64,000 bases of DNA from Neoroseomonas soli (GTDB taxonomy: Bacteria > Pseudomonadota > Alphaproteobacteria > Acetobacterales > Acetobacteraceae), in the NCBI RefSeq assembly GCF_018129065.1, contig NZ_JAAEDM010000001.1:1-64000 (forward strand). The letters are read 5' to 3'. Under the pieces are notes generated by a model. The model saw only the letters and a program-made list of their open reading frames with translations. It ran no database searches and had not been told where the DNA came from. Positions 8,110 to 17,685 of this stretch are shown in pieces (within the stretch, counting starts at the first letter, position 1; each line of letters starts with the position of its first letter). Made by a program: the position numbers and the translations under genes.

Positions 8110-9042
8110 ATGGCCGACGGCGCGAGCCTTGCCATCCCCAGCACCGCTGCTCCTGCCAGCGGATCCCTGAAGCGTTTCGCGCGACGGCGTTCCACTATCG
8201 CGTTGATCATGACATTGCCGCTGATCGCGGTGATCGGCGGCCTCGTCGTATGGCCGGCCGGCTACGCGATCCACCTCGCGACGCTGAACCGGCGCATGAC
8301 CTCGTTCATCGGGCTCGGCAACTTCGAGATCCTTCTCGAATCCGAGACCTTCCGGATGGTCATCTTCCAGTCGGTATTCTTCGCGATCACCGCGGTGATC
8401 CTGAAGGCCGCGATCGGCTTCTGGCTGGCGCACATGCTGCACCACATCCCGGCGAACGGGCAGCGCAAATGGCGCGGCATGCTGCTGGTGCCCTGGGTGA
8501 TCCCGCCGGCGCTGTCCACCCTCGGCTGGTGGTGGATGTTCGAGCCGACCTACTCCTCGATCAACTGGCTCCTCAACGTTTTCGCGATCCCGTCGGTGCC
8601 CTGGCTCGGCGAGCCGTGGTGGGCGCGGATCAGCGTCATCATCGTGAACGTGTGGTACGGCGCGCCCTTCTTCATGATCATGTACCTCGCGGCGCTGAAG
8701 TCGGTGCCCGAGCAGCTGTATGAAGCGGCGGCGATCGACGGCGCCACCTCCTGGCAGAGGCTGCGCTACGTGACCCTGCCGATGATGCGCAACATCATCT
8801 CGATCACGGTGCTGTTCAGCCTCATCGTCACCTTCGCGAACTACGACATCGTCCGCGTGCTGACCAATGGCGGGCCGCGCGACCTGACGCATGTCTTCGC
8901 ATCCTACGCCTTCCAGGTCGGCATCCTCGCGGGCAACATCCCCCGCGGCGCCGCGGTGTCGCTGTTCATGTTCCCGATCCTGGCGGTCATCGCCTTCTTC
9001 GTGCTGCGCGGCGTCAACCGCCGGAACCGGGAGGAAGCGTGA
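8110..9042 (+). CDS. ABC transporter permease (sugar type, MalF/UgpA-like)
   Basis: The 310-residue integral membrane protein has about six hydrophobic segments. The EAA loop that contacts the ATPase reads YEAAAIDGATSWQRLRYVTLP (about residues 206-226). The ATG at 8110 is chosen because the hydrophobic core and family length fit. The open frame extends upstream to 7987, but that part overlaps the binding-protein gene and the hairpin. The stop overlaps the next permease start. It works with the second permease as a heterodimer in the inner membrane. Confidence 0.9.
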   Translation: MADGASLAIPSTAAPASGSLKRFARRRSTIALIMTLPLIAVIGGLVVWPAGYAIHLATLNRRMTSFIGLGNFEILLESETFRMVIFQSVFFAITAVILKAAIGFWLAHMLHHIPANGQRKWRGMLLVPWVIPPALSTLGWWWMFEPTYSSINWLLNVFAIPSVPWLGEPWWARISVIIVNVWYGAPFFMIMYLAALKSVPEQLYEAAAIDGATSWQRLRYVTLPMMRNIISITVLFSLIVTFANYDIVRVLTNGGPRDLTHVFASYAFQVGILAGNIPRGAAVSLFMFPILAVIAFFVLRGVNRRNREEA

Positions 9043-9935
9043 TGTCCACGACCACGGCCCCTGCCGAGCAGGGCATCTACCACACGGCCGGCAGCCTGCG
9101 GAGCGAGCGCCGCTGGGCGCTCTGGAGCGCCTACATCTCGCTGGTCGTCGCCGCGATCATCATGCTCGCCCCGCCGGTCTACATGCTGCTCACCAGCCTC
9201 AAGACCAGCGCCGAGGTCGCCGACCAGTCCGGTTCGCCCTGGTGGGTGCGCAACCCGACGCTCGAGAACTACTGGGCGCTGCTCGGCAACCGCATGTTCA
9301 TCGACTTCTTCCTCAACAGCGCGAAGGTCACGATCGCGGTGGTGGCCCTCACCATGGTGATCTCGGTGCTCGCCGCCTTCGCGCTGGGGCGGATGCGGTT
9401 CTGGGGCAGCCAGGCGCTGGCGACAGGGGTATTCCTCACCTACCTCGTGCCGGATACGCTGCTGTTCATCCCGCTGTACCAGATCGTCGGCGGGCTCGGG
9501 CTGCTCGACAACGCCTGGGGGTTGGTGCTGGTCTACCCGACGCTGACGGTACCCTTCTGCACCTGGATCATGATCGGCTACTTCGCCTCGATCCCGAAGG
9601 AACTGGACGAGGCGGCGCTGATCGACGGCGCCAACTGGATGCAGATGCTCTGGAAGATCTTCATCCCGGTGGCGCTGCCCGGCATCATCGCGGCGACGAT
9701 CTTTGCCTTCACCGTGTCCTGGGCGGCCTTCGTCTATCCGACCGCCTTCATCACCACGCCGTCCGAGATGCCGATGACCATCGGCGTCGTCTCCCAGCTC
9801 ATCCGCGGCGACACCTTCGCCTGGGGCCAGCTCATGGCGGGCGCGCTGCTGGCGGCGCTGCCGCCGGTCGTCATCTATGCCTTCCTCATGGACTACTACA
9901 TTGCCGGCCTGACCGCCGGTGCGACAAAGGGCTGA
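9042..9935 (+). CDS. ABC transporter permease (sugar type, MalG/UgpE-like)
   Basis: This 297-residue membrane protein has six predicted hydrophobic segments and the EAA motif DEAALIDGANWMQMLWKIFI (about residues 187-206). The ATG at 9042 shares one base with the TGA of the preceding permease (TGATG) and has GAGG seven bases upstream. A GTG three bases earlier is an alternative. The protein pairs with the upstream permease and the ATPase at 9942 to form one importer. Confidence 0.9.
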   Translation: MSTTTAPAEQGIYHTAGSLRSERRWALWSAYISLVVAAIIMLAPPVYMLLTSLKTSAEVADQSGSPWWVRNPTLENYWALLGNRMFIDFFLNSAKVTIAVVALTMVISVLAAFALGRMRFWGSQALATGVFLTYLVPDTLLFIPLYQIVGGLGLLDNAWGLVLVYPTLTVPFCTWIMIGYFASIPKELDEAALIDGANWMQMLWKIFIPVALPGIIAATIFAFTVSWAAFVYPTAFITTPSEMPMTIGVVSQLIRGDTFAWGQLMAGALLAALPPVVIYAFLMDYYIAGLTAGATKG

Positions 9936-9941
9936 ACACGC

Positions 9942-11042
<1,101 letters not shown>

Positions 11043-11801
11043 ATGAAACGTCTGGAAGGAAAGTCCGCCTGGGTCACCGGGGCGGGCAGCGGCATCGGGC
11101 GCGCCATCGCCATCGCTTTCGCCCAGGAAGGCGCCAAGGTCGCGCTGACCGGCCGCCGCACCGGCCCGCTCGAGGAAACGGCGGGGATGATCGGCGACGC
11201 CGCCATCGTCGTGCCGGCCGACCTGACGAACGATCAACAGGTCGCGGCCGCGCTGGCGAAGGTGGAATCCTCCATCGGAGGCCCGGACATCCTGGTGAAC
11301 AACGCCGGCGTGAACCTGCCGAAGCGCTACCTGCACCAGTTGACGGCCGAGGCGATCCACAGCCTGGTGGACGGCAACCTGACGGCCCCGTTCCTCACAT
11401 CCGTCGCGGTGCTGCCGGGGATGCGCAGGCGCGGCGGCGGGCACCTGATCCAGATCGCCTCGATGGCCGGGAAGAACATCTCCTTCCTGTCGGGCCCCGG
11501 CTACACGGCGGCGAAGCATGGCTTCGTCGCGCTGTCGCAGGCGATCAACCAGGAGAACGGGATCCACAACATCCGCTCCTGCTGCATCTGCCCGGGTGAG
11601 GTCGCCACCGACATCCTGAAGAACCGGCCGGAGCCCGTGCCGCAGGAGGACATCGAGCGCCTGCTGCAGCCCGAGGACATCGCCGCGATGGCGCTGTTCG
11701 TGGCGACCATGCCGGCGCGCGCCAACATCACCGAGATGCTGGTGACACCGACCTATATGCGGCTGCTGGCACCGCAGGCGAAGAAGATCGCCGCGATGTA
11801 G
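11043..11801 (+). CDS. SDR family NAD(P)-dependent oxidoreductase
   Basis: The classical short-chain dehydrogenase pattern is clear in this 252-residue protein: cofactor loop TGAGSGIGRA at about residues 12-21, NNAG at about 87-90, catalytic Ser near residue 140 and the YTAAK active-site pair at about 154-158. The ATG directly follows the ATPase stop (TGAATG), so it is translated with the importer and probably oxidises or reduces the imported compound or a derivative. Confidence 0.9.
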   Translation: MKRLEGKSAWVTGAGSGIGRAIAIAFAQEGAKVALTGRRTGPLEETAGMIGDAAIVVPADLTNDQQVAAALAKVESSIGGPDILVNNAGVNLPKRYLHQLTAEAIHSLVDGNLTAPFLTSVAVLPGMRRRGGGHLIQIASMAGKNISFLSGPGYTAAKHGFVALSQAINQENGIHNIRSCCICPGEVATDILKNRPEPVPQEDIERLLQPEDIAAMALFVATMPARANITEMLVTPTYMRLLAPQAKKIAAM

Positions 11802-11807
11802 TTCGAT

Positions 11808-11850
11808 GCCGGGGGAGGAGAACCACCTCCGGCGCCCCCTCCCTTCCTCG
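11808..11850 (+). terminator. G-rich/C-rich hairpin, dispersed-repeat copy C1
   Basis: GCCGG...GGAGG pairs imperfectly with CCTCCGGC (11808-11833) and is followed by the conserved tail GCGCCCCCTCCCTTCCT. This is a variant of the element at 1631 and 30852. It lies seven bases after the SDR stop and probably reduces read-through into the Ldh-family gene. Confidence 0.55.
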
Positions 11851-11910
11851 CCGCCTGGTGCCGCGCTTCGCGGTCAGTTCCCAACGGTCGAAGAAGGTCG
11901 AGGGGGGTTT

Positions 11911-11950
11911 GGGGGGAGACGTTCTCTTCTCCCCCCGCCCTTCTTCCCCG
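11911..11950 (+). terminator. G-rich/C-rich hairpin, second repeat type, copy C2
   Basis: GGGGGGAGA (11911-11919) pairs with TCTCCCCCC (11928-11936) around an 8-base loop and is followed by GCCCTTCTTCCCC. The flanking GGTCGAGGGGGGTTT resembles the sequence beside the hairpin at 42034, so these two copies form a second, longer repeat type. The element ends only 12 bases before the next start codon. Confidence 0.5.
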
Positions 11951-11961
11951 GGACACCCACG

Positions 11962-13041
11962 ATGGACATGCTTCACATCCCTGTCGACGCGCTCGAAACC
12001 CTCGTGCGCGACGTTTTCAGCGCGGCCGGCTGCGATGGAGCCGAATCGGGCCGCATCGCGACGCATCTCGTCGGCGCGAACCTTGCCGGCCATGACAGCC
12101 ATGGCGTGGTGCGCGTGCCGCGCTACGTGGAGTGGCTCGAGGCGGGCTACGTCGTGAAGGGCCAGGATGCGGAGGTCGTCACCGATGGCGGTTCCTTCGC
12201 CGTGCTCGATGGCAAGTGGGGCTTCGGCCAGACGGTGGCGCCGCAGGCGGTGGCGCTGGGCATCGAGCGTGCCAGGCAGCAAGGCGTCTGCATCACCGCA
12301 TTGCGCAATGCGGGCCATATCGGCCGCGTCGGCGACTATGCCGAGCAGGCGATCGCGGCCGGGCTGATCTCCATCCATTTCGTCAATGTCGCGGGCAGCG
12401 TGCTGGTCGCGCCCTTCGGCGGGGTGGAGCGGCGGTTCTCGACCAACCCCGTCTCGATCGGCGTGCCGCTGCCGGGCAAGCCGCTGGTGCTGGACTTCGC
12501 GACGTCGCTCGTCGCGGAAGGCAAGGTGCTGGTGGCGTCGAGCGGGGGCAAGAAGCTCCCGGAGGGCGCGCTGATCGAACCGGACGGACGGCTTTCCACC
12601 GACCCGCACACGCTCTACGGCCCGTATGACGCAGTGGGGCCGCGCAACCCGGCGAACGGCCAAGGCGCGATCCGCGCGTTCGGCGAGCACAAGGGTTCGG
12701 GCCTTGCCTTCATGTGCGAGATGCTGGCCGGCTGCCTCACCGCCGGCGGCACCTCCGGTCCGGTCAGCGGGCGTGGGCGCATCGCCAATGGCATGCTCTC
12801 GGTCTTCCTCTCGCCGCAGCATTTCGGCACGCAGGAGGAATTCGAGCGCATGGGGCTGGTCTATGCCGACTGGATCTCCGCCACCCGTCCTGCCGACCCG
12901 GCGCAGCCCGTGCTGCTGCCCGGGGAGCCGGAGGCGCAGCGCCGCGCGGACCGCCTGAAGAACGGCGTGCCGCTGCCGGCCGAGACCTGGTCCAACATCC
13001 TGGCCACGGCGACGCGGCTCGGGGTCAAGAGCCCGGTCTGA
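11962..13041 (+). CDS. Ldh family (YlbC/malate-L-lactate type) oxidoreductase
   Basis: The protein is 359 residues with the malate/L-lactate/ureidoglycolate dehydrogenase fold (Pfam Ldh_2). HDSHGVVRVPRY is at about residues 39-50, NAGHIGRVGDYAE at about 115-127, and EHKGSGLAFMCEML holds another conserved block near residue 243. Such enzymes use NAD(P) to interconvert 2-hydroxy and 2-oxo acids. The ATG at 11962 fits the family N-terminus. The frame is open from 11806, but that extension is made of the hairpin repeats and is unlikely to be translated. It probably belongs functionally with the ABC importer upstream. Confidence 0.88.
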   Translation: MDMLHIPVDALETLVRDVFSAAGCDGAESGRIATHLVGANLAGHDSHGVVRVPRYVEWLEAGYVVKGQDAEVVTDGGSFAVLDGKWGFGQTVAPQAVALGIERARQQGVCITALRNAGHIGRVGDYAEQAIAAGLISIHFVNVAGSVLVAPFGGVERRFSTNPVSIGVPLPGKPLVLDFATSLVAEGKVLVASSGGKKLPEGALIEPDGRLSTDPHTLYGPYDAVGPRNPANGQGAIRAFGEHKGSGLAFMCEMLAGCLTAGGTSGPVSGRGRIANGMLSVFLSPQHFGTQEEFERMGLVYADWISATRPADPAQPVLLPGEPEAQRRADRLKNGVPLPAETWSNILATATRLGVKSPV

Positions 13042-13042
13042 G

Positions 13043-14875
13043 TCACCAGGTGTCGCGGTGCTCGTAGCCCTGGCGGAGCCAGTCCACCAGGGGCAGCGGG
13101 CGCCGGCGCTGCTGGCGCGCGGCCTGGCGGCGGGCATGGATCTCCCGCAGCAGCACCTCGCCGCCCGGCAGCCGGCCGAGGGTCAGGCGGCGCGTGAAGC
13201 GCTCCGTCGTGCCGGGATGGCGGCCAAGCACGAGCACGCCCGCTTCCGGCAATTCTGCCGCCAGCAGGTCGATCATCCGGTCGGCCTCGTCCGGTTCCAG
13301 CGCAGCCGTGGTGTCGCCCAGCAGGATCCAGCCCGGCTTCTGCAGCAGGATGCGCGTGAAGGCGAGGCGCTGCATCTCGATGACGCCGAGGTTGCGGTCC
13401 CAGTCCGCCTCCTCGGACAGGCGTGGCACGAGCCCCGCGAGGCCCGTCGCCGCGAGGGCTCGCTCGACTTCCTCCGCGGCGTAGCGTGAGGGCGGTTCGG
13501 GAAAAACGATCGCGTCGTGCAGCGGGCCTTCGGGCAGGTGGGGGCGCGCGCCGACGGTGGCGATTTCCTCCTCCGGCGGCAGGTCCACGATTCCCTGGCC
13601 CCACGGCCAGATGCCTGCGAGCACGCGGAACAGCGCCTGTGCCGATTCGGCATCGCCATCCACCAGCACGCGTTCCCCCGGGGTGACATTCAGCGTGATG
13701 TCGGAGAGCAGCGCCGTGCCGTCCGGTGCCGCGACGCAGAGGCCGCGCGCACCGAGCCCACGGCCGGGCGAGCGGTCGAGCACGATGGCGTCCGGCCCCG
13801 TGCGCGCGGCCTCCGTCGCGACGATGCGCACGCCTTCCTCCAGCGCCAGCACGCGCTCCACCGAGGCGCGCCATTCGGCGATGCGCTGGAGGTTGTCCAC
13901 CGGCCAGGAAAGCGCGGCCGTCACCTGCTGGAAGGCCTGCGCCGTCTGCATCAGCCCGCCGAGGGAGATGACGCCCTCGATGTAGCGCGGCGTCGTCACC
14001 AGGATGGGGAAGACCGGCGCGAGGGTGAGGTAGCCGGCGGAGAAGCCCGTCAGGCGCGAAAGCCCCGCGGTCTGCGCCGACCAGGCTGGGCCGATGGTGT
14101 CGAACAGCGCGGCGATGCGAGAGCGCTCCCGCCCCTCGCCTCGTGCCAATGCGATGGGCTCGGCCGTCTCGCGAGCGCGCACCAGGCCGAAGCGAAAATC
14201 GGCCTCGCGTGTCTGGCGCAGGTCGGTGGCCCGCACCAGCGGCCGGCCGAGAAGGAAGGCGACGGCGGAACCCACCACGGCATAGACGAGGGAGAGCGCC
14301 ACCATGTGTCCCGGCACCGGAACGCCGAACAGGTTCACCCAGCCCGAGAGGTTCCACAGCACGCCGACGAAGGTGATCAGCAGCAGCGTCGCGTAGAGCA
14401 GCGAATGCGCGAGGTCGATCGCATACTCGGCGGCGATGCGGATGTCCTCGGCGATGCGGCCGTCGGGATTGTCGTGGTCGCCCGGGATCTGCGCGACCTG
14501 GTAGTGGCGCGCCTCGGCCATCCAGTCGCCGACGACGCGGCGCGTCAGCCAGTCCCGCCAGGCGAGGTTCACCCGGCGGCGCGCTACCATATGGAGGGCA
14601 TTGGCAAGCACGGCGCTGCCGACGATCAGCGTGAAGATGCCGATCTGCGTCATGAAGCGGTCCATCGAGCGCCGTTCGAGCGCATCGAAGAAATCCGCGT
14701 TCCAGATGTTCAGCCGGATGGCGATCGCAACCTGGGCGGCACCGAGCAACGCCATCGTCGCCGTCCAGAAGCGTGCCGCCCAGCGCTGCCGGCCGCGCAG
14801 CCAGAAGGGGCCCGCCAGGCGGAGGAAGTCGCGGAAGAACCGCGTGTTTCCCGGGTGGTCGGCCGGTTCGGTCAT
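13043..14875 (-). CDS. YddA/SbmA-like ABC membrane protein with degenerate ATPase domain
   Basis: This 610-residue protein has an N-terminal SbmA/BacA-like membrane domain (about residues 20-340) and a C-terminal region in the place of an ABC ATPase. The ATPase motifs are recognisable by position but broken. The Walker A site reads DGDAESAQAL instead of GxxGxGKS. The signature reads LGVIEMQRLA instead of LSLGEQQRLA. Walker B reads ILLGDTTAALE instead of FLDEATSALD. The frame is uninterrupted and otherwise conserved, so this looks like a real protein whose ATPase is probably inactive. The ATG at 14875 lies 31 bases after the upstream 6PGDH-like gene. It converges on the Ldh gene with a one-base gap. 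Family members move peptides or fatty acyl compounds, and the substrate here is unknown. Confidence 0.82.
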   Translation of the reverse strand: MTEPADHPGNTRFFRDFLRLAGPFWLRGRQRWAARFWTATMALLGAAQVAIAIRLNIWNADFFDALERRSMDRFMTQIGIFTLIVGSAVLANALHMVARRRVNLAWRDWLTRRVVGDWMAEARHYQVAQIPGDHDNPDGRIAEDIRIAAEYAIDLAHSLLYATLLLITFVGVLWNLSGWVNLFGVPVPGHMVALSLVYAVVGSAVAFLLGRPLVRATDLRQTREADFRFGLVRARETAEPIALARGEGRERSRIAALFDTIGPAWSAQTAGLSRLTGFSAGYLTLAPVFPILVTTPRYIEGVISLGGLMQTAQAFQQVTAALSWPVDNLQRIAEWRASVERVLALEEGVRIVATEAARTGPDAIVLDRSPGRGLGARGLCVAAPDGTALLSDITLNVTPGERVLVDGDAESAQALFRVLAGIWPWGQGIVDLPPEEEIATVGARPHLPEGPLHDAIVFPEPPSRYAAEEVERALAATGLAGLVPRLSEEADWDRNLGVIEMQRLAFTRILLQKPGWILLGDTTAALEPDEADRMIDLLAAELPEAGVLVLGRHPGTTERFTRRLTLGRLPGGEVLLREIHARRQAARQQRRRPLPLVDWLRQGYEHRDTW

Positions 14876-14906
14876 GCGCCGGTCGCGTGCTCCCTCAGCC
14901 TCGTGC

Positions 14907-15758
14907 TCATCGTGGCGCGGTGCCGTCCAGGAAGGCGCGGAGCGCGGCGACCTCCTCCGCAGCCGCGGGATCGGCCAGTCGCGCGTAGAGGGCCCCGGCC
15001 CCCTGGTAGATGTTGGAAGCGGCCGCGTCCTCCTGGGTGAAGTCGGCGATCTCCTCCATCTCCCCGGCCCAGCGATAGGCCTTGCCGAACATGGCCGGCA
15101 CCATGCGCCCGAACCAGGCGGTGAGCGCGGGCTGGCTGGCGGCGAGTTCGGCGCGCAGCGCATCGCCCGCCCCGGCGCGGGAAGCGGCGAGCATCATGGC
15201 CGACCCGATCGCGACAAGCCCCTTGGTGATGCCGGCATAGGACATCTTGAGCGCCGAGGCCGCCCCGATCGGTCCCTGCACCACCCGGATATCGAGGCCG
15301 CGCCCCGCGAGCAGCGCCTCGAATGACGCCGCCTCGTCGCCCGAGGCATAGACCACCGGACCGGCATAGCCTTCCCGCGGCGGGCCGCCGATGATGCCGG
15401 CATCCGCCAGGCGCAGCCCATGGACGCCGAGCAGCGACGCGATGCCCTGCATCGTCGCCGGGCTGACGGCGTTGCAGTCCACGTAGAGCGGGGGCCTGGC
15501 GACGCCGGAGAAGACCGGCGCCAGCCGTTCCGCCGTCGCCAGCGCCTCGGCCGGCGGCAGGATGGAGAGGAAGGCGTCGGCCTCGGCCAGCCCGGCCTCG
15601 GACACCGGCTCCATGCCCGCCGCGGCGGCACGGGCCGCGCTGGCGGCGCTGCGGCCATCGAGGCATGTCAGCACCCGCACACCCTGCGCGTGGAGCCGGG
15701 CGGCGATGCCCGCGCCCATCGCCCCCTGCGCGAGGATGGCCACCACCGGCCTCTGCAT
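14907..15758 (-). CDS. NAD(P)-dependent 3-hydroxyacid dehydrogenase-like (6PGDH N-domain, DUF1932)
   Basis: The 283-residue protein begins with the Rossmann loop ILAQGAMGAGIAARL (about residues 7-21). It contains DAGIIGGPP at about residues 110-118 and LKMSYAGITKG, where Lys is the catalytic residue of beta-hydroxyacid dehydrogenases. The C-terminal half matches the layout of DUF1932 proteins. The probable reaction is oxidation of a branched or short 3-hydroxyacid. The start at ATG 15758 is fixed by the Rossmann motif, and the longer open frame upstream is non-coding. It is probably cotranscribed with the ABC-like gene and diverges from the TauD gene. Confidence 0.85.
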   Translation of the reverse strand: MQRPVVAILAQGAMGAGIAARLHAQGVRVLTCLDGRSAASAARAAAAGMEPVSEAGLAEADAFLSILPPAEALATAERLAPVFSGVARPPLYVDCNAVSPATMQGIASLLGVHGLRLADAGIIGGPPREGYAGPVVYASGDEAASFEALLAGRGLDIRVVQGPIGAASALKMSYAGITKGLVAIGSAMMLAASRAGAGDALRAELAASQPALTAWFGRMVPAMFGKAYRWAGEMEEIADFTQEDAAASNIYQGAGALYARLADPAAAEEVAALRAFLDGTAPR

Positions 15759-15999
15759 CCGCCTGCTCCTTCTTCTTCTTCCGCGAGGGCGCCGAGGGTG
15801 AACCCGCAGCGCGCCGAGTCCAAGCCTGGAGGCGGCATTGCCGGTCCGGGCGGCGGCGCATAACCTTCCCTCCGCCGGAAGCGCCCGAAAGCCTTCGGCG
15901 GGAAGGACATGTCGGGTGCCACGCGCCGGGCCGGCCAAGGCCGGTGGGATATGGGGGCGCGTCTCCCTTCCCGGCAATGGCAGGAAGGGAGTGATCCGC
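15759..15999. promoter_or_regulatory. Divergent intergenic region
   Basis: This is 241 bp between the 6PGDH-like gene (-) and the TauD gene (+), so it must hold both promoters. I see no clear -35/-10 pair, operator or hairpin. GGAAGGGAG at 15983-15991 serves as the ribosome binding site for ATG 16000. Confidence 0.4.
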
Positions 16000-16896
16000 A
16001 TGACCACCATCACGCCCAGCGGCGGTGTCCTCGGCGCCCGGGTGACGGATATCGACCTTTCGCGCCCGGTGAGCGCGGCGGACTTCGCCACGATCCTGTG
16101 CGCGCTCGGGCGGTACGGCGTGCTGTGCTTCCCGGACCAGTTGCTGGAGCCGGCGGCGTTGCGGGACTTCTCGCTGCGCTTCGGCAGCATCCAGACCTCG
16201 GTGACCGGCAGGTTCCAGGACCCGCAGGTGCCGGAGGTCGGCATCCTCTCGAACATGGTCGAGAACGGGCAGCCGATCGGCCTCGCGGATGCGGGGCAGG
16301 ACTGGCACACGGACATGTCCTATCGCGACACCATGGGCTTCTTGAACGTGCTGAACGCCCACAAGGTTCCGCGGCGGGACGGGAAGGCGCTGGGCTCGAC
16401 CGTCTTCGCCAACATGCACGCGGCCTATGACGAACTCGACCCGGCGCTGAAGAGGCGGCTGGAGAACGCCACCGCGACGCACGACTTCAACAAGTTCTGG
16501 GACATGATGGTGAAGCGCGGCAATGGCCGCCAGCCATTGACGCCGGAACAGCGCGCCAAGCGCCCGCCCTCGGTGCATCCGGTGTTCCTGACGCATCCGA
16601 TCACCGCGAGGAAGGTGCTCTACTGCAATCCGGGCTATGCGGTGCGCATCAACGAACTGCCCGAGGCCGAGAGCGACCGCGTGCTGGAGGAACTCTTCGA
16701 GCACCAATTGGATCAACGCTTCCTTCACACACATGTGTGGACCGAGCGCGACCTGCTGATCTGGGACAATATCGGCACGCTGCACAATGCCATCCCGGAC
16801 TACGGGCCGAACGAGCACCGGTTGATGAAGCGCTGCCAGGTGATGGCGGACAGGATCTTCCAGCCGGACTTCGTGCGCCAGGCGCTGGCCGCCTGA
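16000..16896 (+). CDS. TauD/TfdA family Fe(II)/2-oxoglutarate dioxygenase
   Basis: The 298-residue protein has the metal-binding HxD pair in QDWHTDMSY (about residues 101-109) and the distal His in GTLHNA near residue 262. An HRLMKR segment follows near residue 279 where the 2-oxoglutarate Arg is expected. The family hydroxylates sulfonates, aryloxy acids or carnitine-like substrates, and TfdA-like members cleave phenoxyacetates. The ATG at 16000 has AGGGAG about eight bases upstream. The stop overlaps the FAH-family start (TGATG), so the two form a catabolic operon. Confidence 0.88.
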   Translation: MTTITPSGGVLGARVTDIDLSRPVSAADFATILCALGRYGVLCFPDQLLEPAALRDFSLRFGSIQTSVTGRFQDPQVPEVGILSNMVENGQPIGLADAGQDWHTDMSYRDTMGFLNVLNAHKVPRRDGKALGSTVFANMHAAYDELDPALKRRLENATATHDFNKFWDMMVKRGNGRQPLTPEQRAKRPPSVHPVFLTHPITARKVLYCNPGYAVRINELPEAESDRVLEELFEHQLDQRFLHTHVWTERDLLIWDNIGTLHNAIPDYGPNEHRLMKRCQVMADRIFQPDFVRQALAA

Positions 16897-17681
16897 TGCG
16901 CTGGATCCGCTTCACGGCCGAGGGCCGCACCGCCTGCGGCATCCTGGAAGGGGACCGCATCGCCGAGGTCGCGGGCGACCCCTTCCGCGGCTATGAAGAG
17001 ACCCCCCGTCGCCACGACCTCTCGGCCGTGAAGATCGAGGTGCCGGTGATCCCGCCCACCTTCTACGCCGCCGGGCTCAACTACGTGGAGCACGTCAGGG
17101 AAGGCGCCGCGAAGCGCGGCGAGGTCCCGCAGATACCGACGAAGCCCGACATGGGCTACCGCGCCGCCAATGCCCTGATCGCGCACGGGGAGACCGTCAT
17201 CATCCCGGCCGATGCCACCGAGAAGGTGCACTACGAGGGCGAGCTCGTCGCCGTGGTCGGCAGGAAGGCGAAGCATCTCAGCGAGGATGAGGCGCTGTCC
17301 TGTCTGCTCGGCTGGACCATCGGCAACGATGTCAGCGAGCGCACCTGGCAGAAGTCCGACCGCACCTTCTGGCGATCCAAGAACACCGACACCTTCAAGC
17401 CGATGGGGCCGTGGATCGAGACCGATCTCGACCTCGACGCCGCGGTCACGACGGTGCGGCTGAACGGGGAGGTGCGCACGCGGTTCGCCACCAACCACAT
17501 GCTGTTCGGCGTGGCGAAGTTCATCTCCACCATGACGCGCTACCTGACGCTGCATCCGGGCGACGTGATCTGGATGGGCACGGACGGCGTCTCGCCCGAC
17601 CTGAAGTCCGGCGATGTGGTGGACATCGAGATCACGGGCATCGGCCACCTGACCAATCCGTTCCAGCGTGAGGAAGCGTAG
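16896..17681 (+). CDS. Fumarylacetoacetate hydrolase (FAH) family protein
   Basis: The 261-residue protein has the FAH core: FYAAGLNYVEH near residue 51, YEGELVAVVGRKAK at about residues 112-125 with the metal-binding Glu, GNDVSER near 146 and a GTDGVSP loop near 229. It hydrolyses or decarboxylates 2-oxo/1,3-dicarbonyl acids in aromatic or sugar acid breakdown. The start overlaps the TauD stop by one base. Together with the dioxygenase and the Ldh enzyme downstream it forms a three-gene pathway for an unidentified organic acid. Confidence 0.9.
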   Translation: MRWIRFTAEGRTACGILEGDRIAEVAGDPFRGYEETPRRHDLSAVKIEVPVIPPTFYAAGLNYVEHVREGAAKRGEVPQIPTKPDMGYRAANALIAHGETVIIPADATEKVHYEGELVAVVGRKAKHLSEDEALSCLLGWTIGNDVSERTWQKSDRTFWRSKNTDTFKPMGPWIETDLDLDAAVTTVRLNGEVRTRFATNHMLFGVAKFISTMTRYLTLHPGDVIWMGTDGVSPDLKSGDVVDIEITGIGHLTNPFQREEA

Positions 17682-17685
17682 TTCC

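Noticed and set aside
11806-11961. N-terminal extension of the first Ldh-family gene
   Set aside because: This piece consists of hairpin repeats and low-complexity sequence; ATG 11962 matches the family N-terminus.
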